Notes: generated by a model not told the origin, from the sequence alone. A DNA stretch of 64,000 nucleotides from Zerene cesonia (GCF_012273895.1 NC_052126.1:5221218-5285217), one strand, 5' to 3'. Counted from the first letter of the stretch, positions 1 through 13,592 are shown. Numbers and translations: made by a program.

Positions 1-112
1 CATCTATTTTTCATACCCCTAAATGATAAGAGTAAGGCAGAACAGCGTTTGCCGGGTGCAGCTAGTTTATTATATTTATGGACACTTCATTAAATGTTTA
101 TTTATTTAAACA

Positions 113-320
113 CTAAACGCTCGTCCCGGCTCCGCCCGGATATCAAGATTCCTATTTTATCCCAAGGTAGCATTTAATCGGGATAAAAATTCTATCAACC
201 AAGTCAGCTCATACCCTGTCTGTATACCAAATTTCATCAAAATCCGTTCTATAGTTTCGGCTTGATTGACGAACAAACATGCATAAAAGACACTTTCACA
301 TCTCTAATATTAGTGTGATA
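113..320 (-). mobile_element. Fourth Helitron-like family
   Basis: CTCGTCCCGGCTCCGCCCGG to CTAATATTAGTGTGATA. A second copy is at 42125-42318. The window's first 66 bases end in GGGTGCAGCTAGT, another such element cut by the window start. Confidence 0.6.
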
Positions 321-1029
321 GTGTGAAAATAAACACTTTCACATATTATGTAATATTAGTGTGATAGACCTACGCAATAAAAACCAGGAAAAAAATAAAA
401 CTCAAACGCCTGATTTTCCAACGACGTTTCCAGAAACATAGAAGGTACCTTAATCAATTCTTTTTTTGCTTTACTTACTCGATAACTCCGTGGGTTTTCA
501 AACGATTATTTTTATGTTTGATTGAAAATTGTTGTCATTTGGTGCCATTTTAGAATCTGATCTGGCACATCCTGGATACCTTTATAGATTTAATTTTCTT
601 TCCATTTTCTACAATTCATGAAACAATGACTGACTTAAATGCTGTAAATTCAACAGCAATGTTCAATAAAATGGCAAATTTTAAAATCTTTACCGTTTTC
701 TTTTATCTATGACATATCTATTGATCGGTAAAATACGTTCTTTATTTAAATTTCGTTCAGAAAAACACGACACGAGTTGTTTTTTTCGTCTTTTTGTAAT
801 ATATCCGCAATTCGCGCGAAGCTTTGGCAGCCGGCCAAACGGTTTTAAAATGTAACTTGTCCATGTATTGACTGTTGAATAAAGCGCAATTTTATCCAGC
901 GCTATTAAAAGTTCGATAAATTTTAAAAAATATTCCGGAACATTCTAATCGACTCTAACTGTAACCAAAGTATTGTCCTACAAATTCTGTTTAACTTATA
1001 AACCATTGTAAATATTTTTGAAGATAATG

Positions 1030-1262
1030 TGCATGACCGTGATAGTGGCTCAGCGGTGAGGACCTCTGAACATCAAAAAGTCGCAGGTTCCAGAGAAGGC
1101 AATCGAGCAAAAAATATATAGATTTTTCAGTGAATGCTGTTACATTTTCTACAATACCACTGCTCGAAACGGTGAAGGAAAATATCGTGAGAAAACGTTT
1201 GGTGACATCTGTCAACACGCACTTGGCCAGCTTGAACCCTCACAGGATGTCTGCAATGGGAA
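1030..1262 (+). mobile_element. Diverged copy of the GTGGCTCAGCGGTGAG SINE
   Basis: GATAGTGGCTCAGCGGTGAG near the start, then GGTGAAGGAAAATATCGTGAG and CACTTGGCCAGC. Partial compared with 5580-5886. Confidence 0.65.
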
Positions 1263-1309
1263 CATAAGTGTTATTTTATTACCTTTTTTTATAGTGGGGA
1301 AATCTTGCA

Positions 1310-1460
1310 TAGATACCCACGGCCCCCGGGGATGGAGCCGTGGGTTATGTCGGATTCTTACCGACCAAAACCCCACTGTGTTCCGTCGAGCCGCTTGAGT
1401 GAGAGGGCCACGGGAGCTGGTTAAAATTCATCCGCGACCCCCTCGGACTTTTTACTTACT
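1310..1460 (+). mobile_element. Retroelement fragment related to 61909-62088
   Basis: ACCCCACTGTGTTCCGTCGA, GGAGCTGGTTAAAATTCATC and CGCGACCCCCTCGGAC. The LINE tail at 1490 may belong to the same element. Confidence 0.5.
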
Positions 1461-1489
1461 TCCTTTTAAGTTATGTTGTTCTATCTTTA

Positions 1490-1622
1490 AGTTAGTTGCC
1501 TGGTAGAGATCACTTATAAGTGATAAGGCCGCCTGTACTGTATCTCCCCTTTTTTAAGTATAACTTTTATTTTTGGTTTTGTATTTTGTTGGCAGCACAA
1601 TAAAGTGTTTAAATAAATAAAT
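1490..1622 (+). mobile_element. LINE 3' tail
   Basis: TTGCCTGGTAGAGATCACTT, GATAAGGCCGCC and a TAAATAAATAAATAA tail after a polyadenylation-like AATAAAG. Same 3' end as 57011-57140. No reverse transcriptase coding sequence is attached. Confidence 0.65.
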
Positions 1623-2460
1623 AAGTGGGTTGATGGGTCTTTGTTACATTACAGATGATCTAATACTATATTGTAATAGGGTCCTATTACCTTTGGGTAA
1701 GGAACCCTAAAAACAATTAAATCCTCAATAATATTAGCATGGATAGTAAAAGATTTACTGGTAATACGATGAACACGTATGCTCACTTCCACTTGCCGAT
1801 AATTTCTTGTTTCACGATAATATTCCGCTCGGCTGAATAGCTTAGATAACATGTTCAGTCCATGCCTCGTTTACATTAATTATACAGTACAATAATTATT
1901 TTTAACAAGACTCAACCGCCTTCAAATTGTCAGAACTTGAATAAATATAAATGGGAACAAATGATAGCTATGAGCTATCAATTAAAAAAAAAATCCAAAA
2001 AATCGTATCGCACAATAAAAAATTGTGAGGTAACAAACACATAAATATATTCGAATTAATAAAAATTCTGTTTTGAAGTCGGTTGAAAATACGACTATGG
2101 TAAAATCGTCGAGTTTCTGAAACACTGGTTTTCAGTGACGACCGTTGACAACAACAACAAAACCGTTGACAACAATTCCCTACGGTATTCTCTATGTTAT
2201 AAAAGTGAAAGTAACTTTGTTTACGTCAACAGAAAAATGTCTGCCTGTCTGTCTCTTTTTATCGATTAAACCACAGAATTGCTTCAAATAAAATTTGGTA
2301 CAAGAAAGGTCATGGGATAGTTATATCCCGGAAATCCCACGGGACGGGAACGTTGTTGGCAAATCTCCGGAACTATCTGTCTTTTCCTTCATCTAAGCGG
2401 GTGAAGCCGTGAGCGGACGTATAAGTTCATAAATAAACATAAATTTTCAATGCATGCTAC

Positions 2461-2681
2461 AGGCCCATATCCTTTTCCTTCCTTTCCCAGTCCTTTCCTT
2501 TATTCCTCTCACCAATCCTTTCTTAATCCATTCCCAAAAAGTCGGCAATCCATTTGTAGAGGCCTAAGGTCTGTAATGGACCTTATGCCTCTACAAATGT
2601 TCATGGGCAGTGGTAGCGCTTATCATCAGGCGACCCACCAGCTCCATTGCCGACTGTGACAAAAAAAAAAAAAAAAAAAAT
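2461..2681 (+). mobile_element. Poly(A) retroposon, 5'-truncated copy
   Basis: Contains the pyrimidine-rich body and the ATGTTCATGGGCAGTGGTAG end, then GACTGTGAC and a pure A tract. 5' truncation is typical of LINE-driven retrotransposition. Confidence 0.78.
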
Positions 2682-3937
2682 GGGCTACGTTACATCCGTG
2701 TACCACGCGAGTGAATCCACAGATGAAAGCTAAAACATGGTAGCCAGTGCACTGGAAAGTGTAAACGCATTACGTGATAGTAACTAACAGATAGTCCGTT
2801 ATACGGTACCTATTTAACTGTCAATAATTATGACACAGATTGTATTGGATTATGCAGTTTATTGTATTGAAATAATTCTATGGATTTATGTGATTTGAAT
2901 ACGTACTTAGAATAAATGTGGTCTACATATTAAAATATGTCGTTCTGAAAATGGCATAATTAATTTCTCTTTTTTTGAAGGTGGTTAAAAGGTGAAGACA
3001 AAATATACTTTATGTATGCCACTATTAACAGATCTGAAAATATGTAGCATTAAATAATTATGTTTTCATTAAGGAAATACTAAATACCTATGAAGTAAAA
3101 TTATTTAATTTTGTTTTATAATGGAAGTATGCTATATAAAAATAAATGATTCAAAGTCACACAAAGCAACATACTTCGTCCAGGTTTAAGAAATCAACAG
3201 AAAGTTTTGGATTCATTTCCAAAAATTTTCAAATTTCTTTGTTTTTGGCATTCCAAATGTAAAAAGCGCAATTCTAATTAACTATAAAACAACATAATTA
3301 AAAAGCTGTTTAAAACCTACTCAAACATTGTGTCTTTACAAACTTACTTGAAGTGAAACATAAAGCCCTGCCAAAATATTATATTAAAATAAGAAAGCTG
3401 CTGGCATGAAAGGGCCGTAAATTTCAAAGAAAAGGGTAAAATATCCAAGGAATTTCAAACGAAAATCTTTCAATAAGCCTATTTACGGGTCTCTTTAATA
3501 ATAACGTAAATAATATGACATAATTTATTCAGCATAAACGTATGGCAACAATATTTTTTATTTGATCACTGGCTGGTTATTCCATTTATAAAAACTATAG
3601 TCGCCAAAGAGAAAACGAAATATTCCAAATTTAAATTTCGCTCCTTTTCGCGTTCCATTTGAATATTCCAATGAAAGAATCTTCGACGGCTATTAAAATA
3701 TTTTAGTCAGTTTTAACTTTTGATTTCGAGTAATTTTAATTTAGTTTTGCTTAAGACAAGTTTTGTGAGGATTCAACAGAAATTGGATATGTATTATAGA
3801 CGTAGATTTTGTATGGAGTACCTAATTAAATTAATAATAGAACAATTTTTCGCGCAGCTACAAAAACTCGCCTTACAAAGAGCATTTGCTATCGTTTACT
3901 ATAGTATTTTTGTTAGTTATTAATATACCTAAAACTG

Positions 3938-4010
3938 AGAAATTTCTATTCTTTCAAAATTTCTCATTTATAAAGCATTTCAATGCTATAAAACTAAAAA
4001 TTAAATACCT
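3938..4010 (+). repeat. Copy of the dispersed repeat seen at 53301-53370
   Basis: Shares CTATTCTTTCAAAATTTCT and AAGCATTTCAATGCTATAAA with 53309-53360. Only the single-arm form is present here. Confidence 0.7.
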
Positions 4011-4866
4011 AAAACTGCTAGATTGATATAAATTTTTTTACAACAATAGACTTTTACGTCATGATTGAGATAGTTATGATATCTTACATCAATTCATTTT
4101 GGGTAAAGTTAGTTATAATTAGAGATAATATTAATATAATTTGTATGATATTCCTTTTTTGTAATTTAAATGATAATTGGGTTGTGTATATTAAATAGTG
4201 TATCATTTTGTTTATTTTTATGGATCCATGTCTAAAATAAATTATCATTATTTTTTATTTTCAATTTAAATAATATGTTGCTTAGTTTTTGAATTTGTAA
4301 GTTTGCAACAATATATGGGAAAATGTCTGGATCTACTGAAGCGATTTGAAAAACTCTTAAAATAAAGCCACGATATCTGTGTGTTATAAAAAGGCTATAT
4401 ATTATTCTGTCATCGCGGAACAAACCGGGCGGAACAGCTAGTTAAATATAAATGAATAACAATCCTTTAAAGTCGGCCTTCTAGAACCTTCCATAAGCAA
4501 ACGACGAATCTTTCCCTCCAAATACTTACTGTTCTAACACAAGATGGGACGAACAAATAGATTGTTCTAGAAACCTTATTCGAATGCATTCCAGTATTTG
4601 GACCGCATATGTTAGGCTCTGAATGCAAATTGCCTGCACAGCTGTACCATTTAATCAGTGCTCATGGGCACTGAGACTAGGGGTAATTTAGTCATGCAAC
4701 TATCAAAATAATACCAGCCTATAAATAGATTATTGTGATGAATTCTATTCGATAATAAACACGCTTTTATAGCTTAAAAAGTATATTATACTGACGGAAA
4801 CGATTCCTCGCCATGTCGGTTTGTATGCACTGTATCTTTTTTTGAAGCGATTTTATTAGCTTCACC

Positions 4867-5212
4867 TTTTTTTTTTTTATGTCGCAGTCGGCAATGGAGC
4901 TGGTGGGTCGCCTGATGGTAAGCGCTACCACCGCCCATGAACATTTGTAGAGGCATAAGGTCCATTACAGACCTTAAGCCTCTACAAATGGATTGCCGAC
5001 TATTTGGGAATGGATTAAGAAAGGATTGGTGAGAGGAATAAAGGAAAGGACTGGGAAAGGAAGGAAAAGGATATGGGCTTCCGGCTCCCCCACTCACCGA
5101 ACGAAACACAGCAGAATGCTATTTCACGCCGGTCTTCTGTGGGGGTGTGGTACTTCCCCGGTGCGAGCTGGCCCAATTCGTGCCGAAGCGTGCTCGACTA
5201 CCACAATAAAAA
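4867..5212 (-). mobile_element. Poly(A) retroposon, minus-strand copy
   Basis: T run at 4867-4880, then the reverse of the retroposon body through to TGCTCGACTACCACAA. The short ORFs at 4786-5286 on both strands belong to it. Confidence 0.82.
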
Positions 5213-5579
5213 ATGTCACCTGTATGTTTGTATGTAATCGACAGCATAGGAGTCGATTTTTATTTTCTCACTTTATATGGACATGAGTTCAGTGACAATA
5301 GAATAATTTCATAAGCTTATTTTTCAAAAGTAAGTTGTTTTTTATCTGTACTATCATATTTATAATAATGATTTAGAATGATCTCTAATTGTAATGACAC
5401 GAACTATTGTTAGTTCCATCATATTGGATCGTTAATTTTGTAGACTATCAGACAAACATACATTTTATTATTTGTTAAATTAGAGCTATCGTTCTCCTAT
5501 ATACTTAACTATACAACTAAGAATAGGATCGGTTTTGCGACATTTTATGACCTTTGAGACGATAATTTGAACGAATTAA

Positions 5580-5886
5580 TCATTATCATCATCAGCCCAT
5601 ACATGTTCCCACTGCTGGGACACAGGCCTCCTATGAGGGTTCAGGCCATAATCCACCACACTGGCCAAGTGCGGGTTGGCAGATGTCACATGTCGTCGAA
5701 CTTTTGATTCTTGGACATGCCGGTTTCCTCACGATGTTTTCCTTCACCGTTTTAAGCAGTGGTGATGTTATTCACATGTGCAGATAAATTGAAAAATCAA
5801 TTTATTTGCTGCACGCTCGCCCCGGTCTCGAACTTCGACTTATCGATTTTGAAGTCCGAGGTTCTCACCACTGAGCCACCACTGCT
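5580..5886 (-). mobile_element. SINE of a second family (GTGGCTCAGTGGTGAG head)
   Basis: On the minus strand it begins GCAGTGGTGGCTCAGTGGTG, a tRNA-like A box, and ends in a GATGATGATAATGAT tail. The middle contains GTGAAGGAAAACATCGTGAG and ACTTGGCCAGTGTGGTGGAT, frequent in moth genomes. Confidence 0.75.
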
Positions 5887-6899
5887 ATTTTTGTTTTTTT
5901 TGAACGAATTTTAAAATTGAACGAATTAATAATCTAAGTGAAATAACATCGGTTGCCGTTGAAAAATCTGTAAAATCGTTATTGAAATGCGTAATAGTCC
6001 AAGTAAATTGTGCTCCTCACAAAATTGACATATAAAAGTTCATTGACCTATACCTACATATCTTATCTTAGTTGAATCGTATAGTATATACTTTTACATT
6101 CCTAATTTGATATTATGAGATATTAAAATAACGAACAACTTGGTAGTGCACCGAAACTCAAATATTAAGTATTATCGATAAAACGTAATAGTTTGGCAAA
6201 GTTATAGTAAGTTTTATTAGGAAAATTCTAGATTAGTCTAAAAAATCAAAATGAAAACGTTTATTAAGGGGAAAGGCGGGAAAATGGCGCCATAACATTT
6301 TTATTGTCGACGGGAAACATGTCACGTCCTTTACTGAAAATAAATTTGAAATCGCAAAAAATATTGGCTCAATCCTAGTACGATTTGTTGGAGTTTATTA
6401 AAGTGTGTATTATCCTTATTCTAGTAGAGAAGTAATGTATTAAAACTATAAAATAGATTGGCTATTTTCGATGTGAGTTTTTTCCCTTCTTTAAATTATT
6501 ATTTAAAAAACATTGTAAATGGGAACGTTTATACTGAATAACTATACTGTTATACTTAAAACCAACTTTAAATATACTGTTTGTTTCAAATATAGCATTT
6601 TATACAAAACTGATTTTATTTAAACCATCTTAAACTATTTGCACTTACACAGATGATTATGTAAATACAAAACGAATACTTGAAAATCTAACCTGAAAAC
6701 CAATTCTAGGGCTGAACAATCCGCCTACCGTAATTATAGTTTCCGGACACAAATTACTTGGTCCACATGCGGCTCCTACCAAAACAATGTTGTGACAACC
6801 CTACTTTGAAACGCATTAAACGAACTTAACCCGTATCTTTGAGTGATAGAGTTTAAATTCGATTGACGCGATGAGAAATACGGATTACTGTGGTGTAAT

Positions 6900-6938
6900 C
6901 TCTTCAGTGTGATTTTGGACGTCGTGAGGGGTGGTCGT
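6900..6938 (+). promoter_or_regulatory. Candidate Inr/DPE core promoter
   Basis: TCAGTG, a near match to the insect initiator TCAKTY, places +1 at the A at 6906. GGTCGT lies at 6933-6938, exactly +28 to +33, and fits the downstream promoter element RGWYVT. The local sequence is richer in CG than its surroundings. The spacing match is seen directly; use as the promoter of the Dscam-like gene 15 kb downstream is inferred. Confidence 0.4.
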
Positions 6939-7039
6939 TTGCCGCCCTACGAAGTTTGCGCGCTCATATCGTGCGAATTACTTATTCCTCTTTGTTTTAA
7001 GTTGGGATGTGATGTGTTTTATGAATATTCTTTGAGAAG
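6906..7039 (+). other. Candidate non-coding first exon (5' UTR)
   Basis: The stretch from the putative start site at 6906 ends in a strong donor (GAAG|GTAAGT, intron from 7040). The signal-peptide exon begins after an acceptor at 22010, so at least one upstream leader exon must exist, and this is the best candidate. It contains short upstream ORFs: an ATG followed directly by TGA, and a seven-codon ORF. No continuous coding potential was seen. Confidence 0.38.
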
Positions 7040-7496
7040 GTAAGTTTTTGAAATGTTTTTTAGTATGTTGACGAAATGTTATTTGGTAGCGAATAAAAAA
7101 TATAAACACATCTAAAAATTTACTTTTAATTGTACAAAGTAGTTTCTTAAAAATTTTTTGTAAATGCTAATTTAATTCAGTTGTCACGTTTTCCTTTTAA
7201 TTGCAGACTTTCATTGCAATTAAAATTATATTATAATATGATGAAGTATATACGCATATTTTATTTTCGTAAAAGTACATTTTCTACTTCACAAAGAACA
7301 CATCTAATATACCTATACGATATATTATTATAATCTTACATGTACTGAAAATTTTAATTATTGTGTGTAAATATTATTTTTTGAATGCTGTGTAAGTGTG
7401 ACTATTGTTTTATATGAATTTCATTGTCAAATATGTTAATTTGTTCAAAATTCTATACTATGGGCCATAGGGTGACAAGTATATTTTACGCCTTTA

Positions 7497-7640
7497 AGCC
7501 CCCATCGTACAGTGATTAACGAGTGCGCGTAAACCGAATAGTCTGGGTTCGATTCCCGGTAAGGACTGACAATAATAAACGTCTCGGTCTGGTAGGATAT
7601 AAGAAGCTGATTCTACTTATTCGCATAGAAAATCGATCAA
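7497..7640 (+). mobile_element. Diverged tRNA-derived SINE
   Basis: CGTACAGTGATTAACGAGTG followed by the B-box GGTTCGATTCCCGG, then GTCTCGGTCTGG as in the other copies. Not a functional tRNA gene: no acceptor-stem pairing was found. Confidence 0.6.
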
Positions 7641-8003
7641 TCAAACAGGTATATAAAACATCTGCCCCATACCCCACGGGACTTTTCACACATATTATAT
7701 TTTAATGTGTACATGTTGTGTGATAAATTTTCTTTATGGTACACACACACATACTCACATGAACGTAGGTGTTTCGGTTGTTCTCTATCCATATTCTATC
7801 AAAGATGGAACATGGGATACTTGGGCGCATATCACGGTATGAAAGAATTATTATTCTATATCACTCTTCTTTTATTTTTTTTTGGATATTCTAATATGTG
7901 GCTTTAAAATTATATTTCGGTGCAAAATCCGCACAATTTTCATACGTATTAAAATAGAAATAAATTCTACTATTAAAATAAAAATAAATTCAATTATAAT
8001 ACA

Positions 8004-8148
8004 AACTAGCGGTCCGCTTCGCCGGTGGTACATATATATCCTATAGCCTTCCTCAATAAATGGGCCATCTAACAGTAGTTCCTGAGATTAGTGCGTTTAA
8101 ACAAACAAACAAACAAACTCGTCAGCTTTATAATATTAGTATAGATAG
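8004..8148 (-). mobile_element. Second Helitron-like family (ACTAGCGGTCCGC end)
   Basis: ACTAGCGGTCCGCTTCGCCG at left and TTATAATATTAGTATAGAT at right. Same family as 35580-35750 and 48117-48286. Confidence 0.65.
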
Positions 8149-8373
8149 GAATTTACGATTAAGTCCAAATCCTATTTATCTCACAAATATTTCACCTTGC
8201 AAAAGAAAAGGCTTTTTGTAGAGCAACCATAAAAATCTCATTACATATACCACTGTTGATCTTCTTAAGCACAGTAAAGTGAAGACTCATGTTTTAGTAG
8301 TAAGAAGATTTACTACATAATGAAACTATAGAATATGTATGAGAATAGCAAAATAGGAATTACATTATTTTAT

Positions 8374-8452
8374 ACCCTGATTTTAACCTGCCTTTAACTT
8401 GACTTTACCCTGACTTTACCCTGACTTTAACCTGACTTCACCCAGACTTTAC
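8374..8452 (+). repeat. Short tandem repeat, about 12-bp unit (CTGACTTTACCC)
   Basis: Six to seven imperfect copies of CTGACTTTACCC/CTGACTTTAACC in a row. Confidence 0.8.
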
Positions 8453-11400
8453 CAGTAACAAGAATGAAGGGGTAAAACACAGTAATCATTAACTGGGTGG
8501 CTAATTTTATCCCAATACATGATAATGACCATACATTTTACGTCATTTCATTAACTTTTAGATGTAGTACCGTTAATAGCATATTACAATTCGTTTTTGA
8601 AATGTGCTTTAAAATTAATTGGACTTTAATGTATGTTCTGTTATTATATAGCATTCTATACTTATATGCCTATGCAATTAAAACGAATTAGGCTTACGTT
8701 ATCCATGATGTACCTGAAATTTCCATCGTCGAGTGCCCATTCTGTCATGGTCATGTGGATGGATGGTCATTTTTTGAATCTACGCAGCATATAGCGTTAT
8801 GACTGTTGAAGCAGCTTTCAAGAGCTGTAGTATTTAGTCTTTCATAACTAGGGTTACTAACTTGCGCGTAAACATTCGTACTATATCCAATGTAGGGCAG
8901 ACAAGACATATTCGTAAATTTCATCCTACTCGTGTGGGTTTTCATTTTCATGTGAATGTGTGAATGTGGACCCTAGACTTTTCGAGATAATCTGATGAAA
9001 AGAAATCTAAAATTGTTCAAGTGTTCTAGTGCTCTAAATATGTTATTTTTATGAAATTCTCCATGATGTAGGTCATGTCAAGTACTATGTGTGACACATG
9101 AAGACGAAAAGTAAAGAAATCTTAATTAAAAACTTGATTTTTCGGTCAGCGCCGGACTTGTGAAGATTTCACTTCTTTTGTAAATGAAATGCCTGCATCT
9201 TAAAAGTGACTTAATATTTAATTGCTAAGTTTCATTGGTGGAGTAGTATACGGTTTTATTCTGAAAATGGTATTTCAGCCTATTGAATGGACCTTTGTTT
9301 AAATTTTTAGAGGACCGTGCCGAATAAGACATCTATATGTTATACAATATTATATACTATACAAATTATACAATATTTTATGATTTAGAGGCGCTTTCTA
9401 TAATAGTCATTGACAAGAAGTGATAAAAAATCCGTCTATTAAATACTTTGCGTTCACCTTACATTCCAATAGAAAAAACGTCCATTTTCAAATAAACTCG
9501 TAGCCTGTCTTAGAACCATTAGCAGATGAAATATTTTAATCAATATATCGAAAATACCGAACTGCCACAGTCAAATTTATCATATTCTGCTTCGAGCGAT
9601 AAAGCATCTTCCTACATTTAGTGCTGTCACGTATACCAGACGACCAATATTATCTGTCTCCTACCACAGACCTTACATATAAGACTATGTATTCATCAGC
9701 TTAATTAGCGGGATGGTGGCACATGATCCAACATGCCCAGATTTAGATTAAAGCCGTATTTACAATTCAAATTCTGCTCGGGATTCAAAACAGAGCGTAC
9801 CGTTTGTTCTAGATCAGATCGAGATTACGGAGATTTTAGAATTTATTTTAATTGTCCAACTATGAAAATAGAATCGTGAGTTTAGCCACGTTTTAATGTT
9901 AAAGTGAGTTCCTAATTGACAAGGGAACAAACTTTCGAAACTTTTGCGAAGTCTACAATCATTATTAACATTTTTATTAATAATGTTTTAAGTTGAAAGT
10001 ATTTTGCTGTAATGTCTATATTTCAAAGTCAGTTTCAGTTTTGCAGTATTTGGAACTGATATTAGGCAAAATAATGAATAAACCGTGTTGGTAAGCCTTT
10101 AGAAATGCATCAATTTGTAGTTGTCAATTAGTCTCTTCGAAGTAAATCCTTTGAAATGTGTACCCACCTCTACTTTATGTTATTCTCTCTCTAGTTTTGC
10201 CGGTTAATTTATATTACTCTGGAAGTAAATCGCACTAACATTATAAATAGGTTTCAAGTCTGGATGTGTATTAATGTATGCATGCTCTATTTTCATATGA
10301 ATAAAGATTATGGCCTGCAATAACATAGGTAAATTTCATCCGCAATAGAGGCTATTAAAAGAAAAATTCTTTAAGGCACATTTGGGAAAATGTGATTTCT
10401 GGTAATTTCTGTTTCTCATCCAATCGTGACAATAGAAATTATAGGTAACTTTCGCTCTACGTTAATCAAAGTGCTAATAGTCACTCATAATACCTTGTTT
10501 GGAGGCATAGTGGCGTTATTAACCAAATTTTCGCTCAAAAGGTATTTTATTAGAATAGAAAGGTCTTGGCTATTTGGATATCCTGAGGACATTTTATTAT
10601 ATTTTATCAGGAGAATATAGAAGTTTTCTGAATGCGAGAATCATTCAATTCATCCCGAAGCAGACTCGTCTTCGTCTTGAAAACGAACTATTTTTTGAAG
10701 AGCCTAATGAACCGATATTATCAGCTGTTTTGCAAGTTAATCAATCTAGTGTACGAAGCAAATATTCGCAACTAGTTACAATTGATGCCGTACAAATAAC
10801 GGAACATCCATCAAATTGGTTTAGGGTAATATTTACGATTGAAGTTCACATAGGAATACAATAATAACGACAATGTCATTTGCGTTAGTTGGGCTGCTGG
10901 TATGTACTGCTGTATGTGTTCGTCCAGTCGACATTCATAAATCAGTAAAGAAGTATGCGTGTGTGTGTGTTAAAAGCATGGTAGTGTGTAATCTATTTTC
11001 ATTGATTTAATGTATTTTTCAACCGACGTCCCAAAATGGAAGGTGGTTCTAAATTCTATAGCATTATTTTTTTGTGTTCGTGTTTCCTTCGAATAAAACA
11101 TTATAATGAAAATGAAGAGATCTTAATGAGGTCTACTTTTTATAAAATAAGCATTTATGTTAGGCTAGAATCCTATTAGATTTAACGATTTTAATATAAT
11201 ATCTACATAGTAATACAGAAAAAGAAACATTTATGTACTAAGTAGGAAAATAATAAATTGTTAGACGATTTCAGTCACAATCTCTTAATTATCATTTCTA
11301 TAATGTAATTAAATTTTTATCAAATTATTGACAATTATCGAAATTCAGTTTCTTATTAGTCTTTACCAGACCTACATTTTTTCAATATATTTATTAATTG

Positions 11401-12696
11401 GAGTCATAATTTAGAATTTAGTGGATGATGCTGTTGCAAGGCATGACTTTCTACATTTTTTTAAATAATTTCGTCCAAATCTTTATATGCTATGATTGAA
11501 TCATGAAATCATGTTGTTTAGGAAATAACTGAGACGATAGACTAAGGTATTAAATTCAAACCAAGGTAGCAACAATCGGTAGTAACGCACAAGGCGTTAC
11601 AAACAGGGCGTATTGTTAAGCATTAACGTGTCTCTTTGTTCAACTTTCCATGAAAAGAACAATGTTAATTCAAGTTTTATCAAAGTGTTTCTGCGAATAA
11701 AATAACTCCAACAACAGTCGTCCATTTCAACGAAACAAGAGATCCAAAAATTATTTCATCCCAGCATTATCCTAGAATTCTTTTTGTACAATTAGCGGCT
11801 TACAAATTGCCGAGAAAATTCGCGAAGGAATTTCAAATGAGCTAGATCGTTGTACGTCTTGACTCCAGATTTATTTCGGTTTTTGTATTTCCCGCCCTCG
11901 TTTGTCTACTGGAGATACGCTGATTGCTTGTATAATATTAGCTCGGGGTTTAACAGCTTGTAGCATTTGCAATTTCGTTTTATAGAAGCATGTTTTCTAG
12001 AAGCTTCTAGTGCTTTATGATTTGCGTCAATTTGAGATCCTAATGTTGCTTTGAAATTGTGCTCTATGGAATCATCATATGCATATCTCGTCGTACGAAC
12101 GCCATCTAATCTACCCTTTTGTGTTTTATAGAAATAGCGTGTTATATTTCTTTAAAAAAAATCATTATCTTGTCTAATAATACATGGCTACACAATTTTA
12201 ATAAATTCACTCGAATAACACATGATACATAAAGCTTTGCTTCTAAGAAAATAATTACGCATTTATACCTATTATTTTAATAAGTGTAATCATTGTAATT
12301 GCAATACAAATTTAAAATACATGGTAAAGATATACGAAGCAGCTCCATAACAATACAGACCATTTTTAAATTTATGCAGAATCTCCCAAGTCAAATTGGT
12401 AAAAGTTTGAAAACGTTCTAGAAAAGATTAAAACTTGTACCGAAACCACAACTCACGTCTGTGACTCGTTTGACTCAAACATCAAACGGACTTTAATAAA
12501 AAATCAAATTCCATTCGTATTAAACTAAAATGTAGTCCTGCATACGAATTTAAAATTTCCGTCGTCTTTATGTAGACCGAGGTTTTATTACCTCTTATTT
12601 TGTTGTCCTATAATACAGTATTTGCCAATGTGAAGTATTGTTATAACTAGATGGCATTAATGTTAAAGAAGGCATTTTTACATGATTTTAAAGTTA

Positions 12697-13003
12697 GGTG
12701 TGGGGGTCGAGCACGCTTCGGCACGAATTGAGCCTGCTGATACTGGAGACTACACCCCCACAGAAGATCGGCATGAAATAGTAGTATGCTACTATGTTTC
12801 GTTCGGTGAGAGAGGGAGCAAGAGGCCCGTATCCTTTCCTCTCCTTTCCCAGTCCATTTCTTTGTTGTAATCTATCTAATCTAATCAATCCCTTCCTTTA
12901 CTCGCAGTAGCGCATTTTTGGCGGCCTTCCTCTGCAAACGTTCATGGGAGTGGTAGCTGCTCGCCGTTGGGTGAACCACCAGCTCAGTTGTACGCTGTAT
13001 CAC
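12697..13003 (+). mobile_element. Poly(A) retroposon, diverged copy
   Basis: Same start (GGGGTCGAGCACGCTTCGGC) and same order of blocks as 13271-13592, but with many substitutions and small deletions. It lies less than 300 nt from the fresher copy, in the same direction. Confidence 0.8.
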
Positions 13004-13270
13004 TACAAAGTATAAAACAAAGTCGCTTTCTCTGTCCCTATGTCCCTATTTATACTTAAATCTTTAACACCACGCAACGGATTTTGATGAGGTTTTTTTT
13101 TTTAATAGATAGAGTGATTTAAGAGGAAGGTTTATATAGTTTATGTGTATAAGAACATGTATTAAACTACTCCGAATTTAACGCGTGCGAAGCCGTGAGC
13201 AAAAGCTAATAAATAACTAAAAAATACAAAATATGTATATATATAATGTGTATAGGATATAATTTTTTAT

Positions 13271-13592
13271 TGTGGGAGTCGAGCACGCTTCGGCACGAAT
13301 TGGGCCAGCTCGCACCGGGGAAGTACCACACCCCCACAGAAAACCGGCGTGAAATAGTGGCATGCCACTGTGTTTCGTACGCTGAGTGGGGGAGCCGGAG
13401 GCCCGTTTCCTTTTCCCCACCCGTCCTAGTCCATTCCTTCTTTCCAGTCGTTAATCCATTCCTTTTCCCTTACCCCAAAAAAGCGGGCAGCGCATTCACA
13501 GAGGTACTACCTTTGCGAATGTTTATGGGCGGTGGTGATCGCTTACCATCAGGCGAACCACCAGCTCAGCTGCCCGCTATGACATAAAAAAA
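13271..13592 (+). mobile_element. Poly(A) retroposon, full-length copy
   Basis: Begins TGTGGGAGTCGAGCACGCTT and ends CAGCTGCCCGCTATGACATA plus A run. Almost identical to 50223-50550, so both are recent. Short ORFs on both strands here are by-products of its composition. Confidence 0.85.

Larger units (their letters stand above)
1..6905. other. Upstream region without a recognisable gene
   Basis: Apart from the listed repeats (113-320, 1030-1262, 1310-1622, 2461-2681, 3938-4010, 4867-5212, 5580-5886) it is AT-rich sequence with no ORF showing a known domain. ORFs are below 110 residues and mostly repeat-derived. Confidence 0.7.

Noticed and set aside
4786..5286. Overlapping ORFs on both strands with Pro/Ser-rich sequence
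   Set aside because: Entirely within a minus-strand retroposon; the same peptide recurs at 2450 for the same reason.
7497..7575. True tRNA gene
   Set aside because: Has A- and B-box-like sequence but no cloverleaf or acceptor stem; it is a SINE head, as are the related sites at 31730, 40095, 55188 and 58042.
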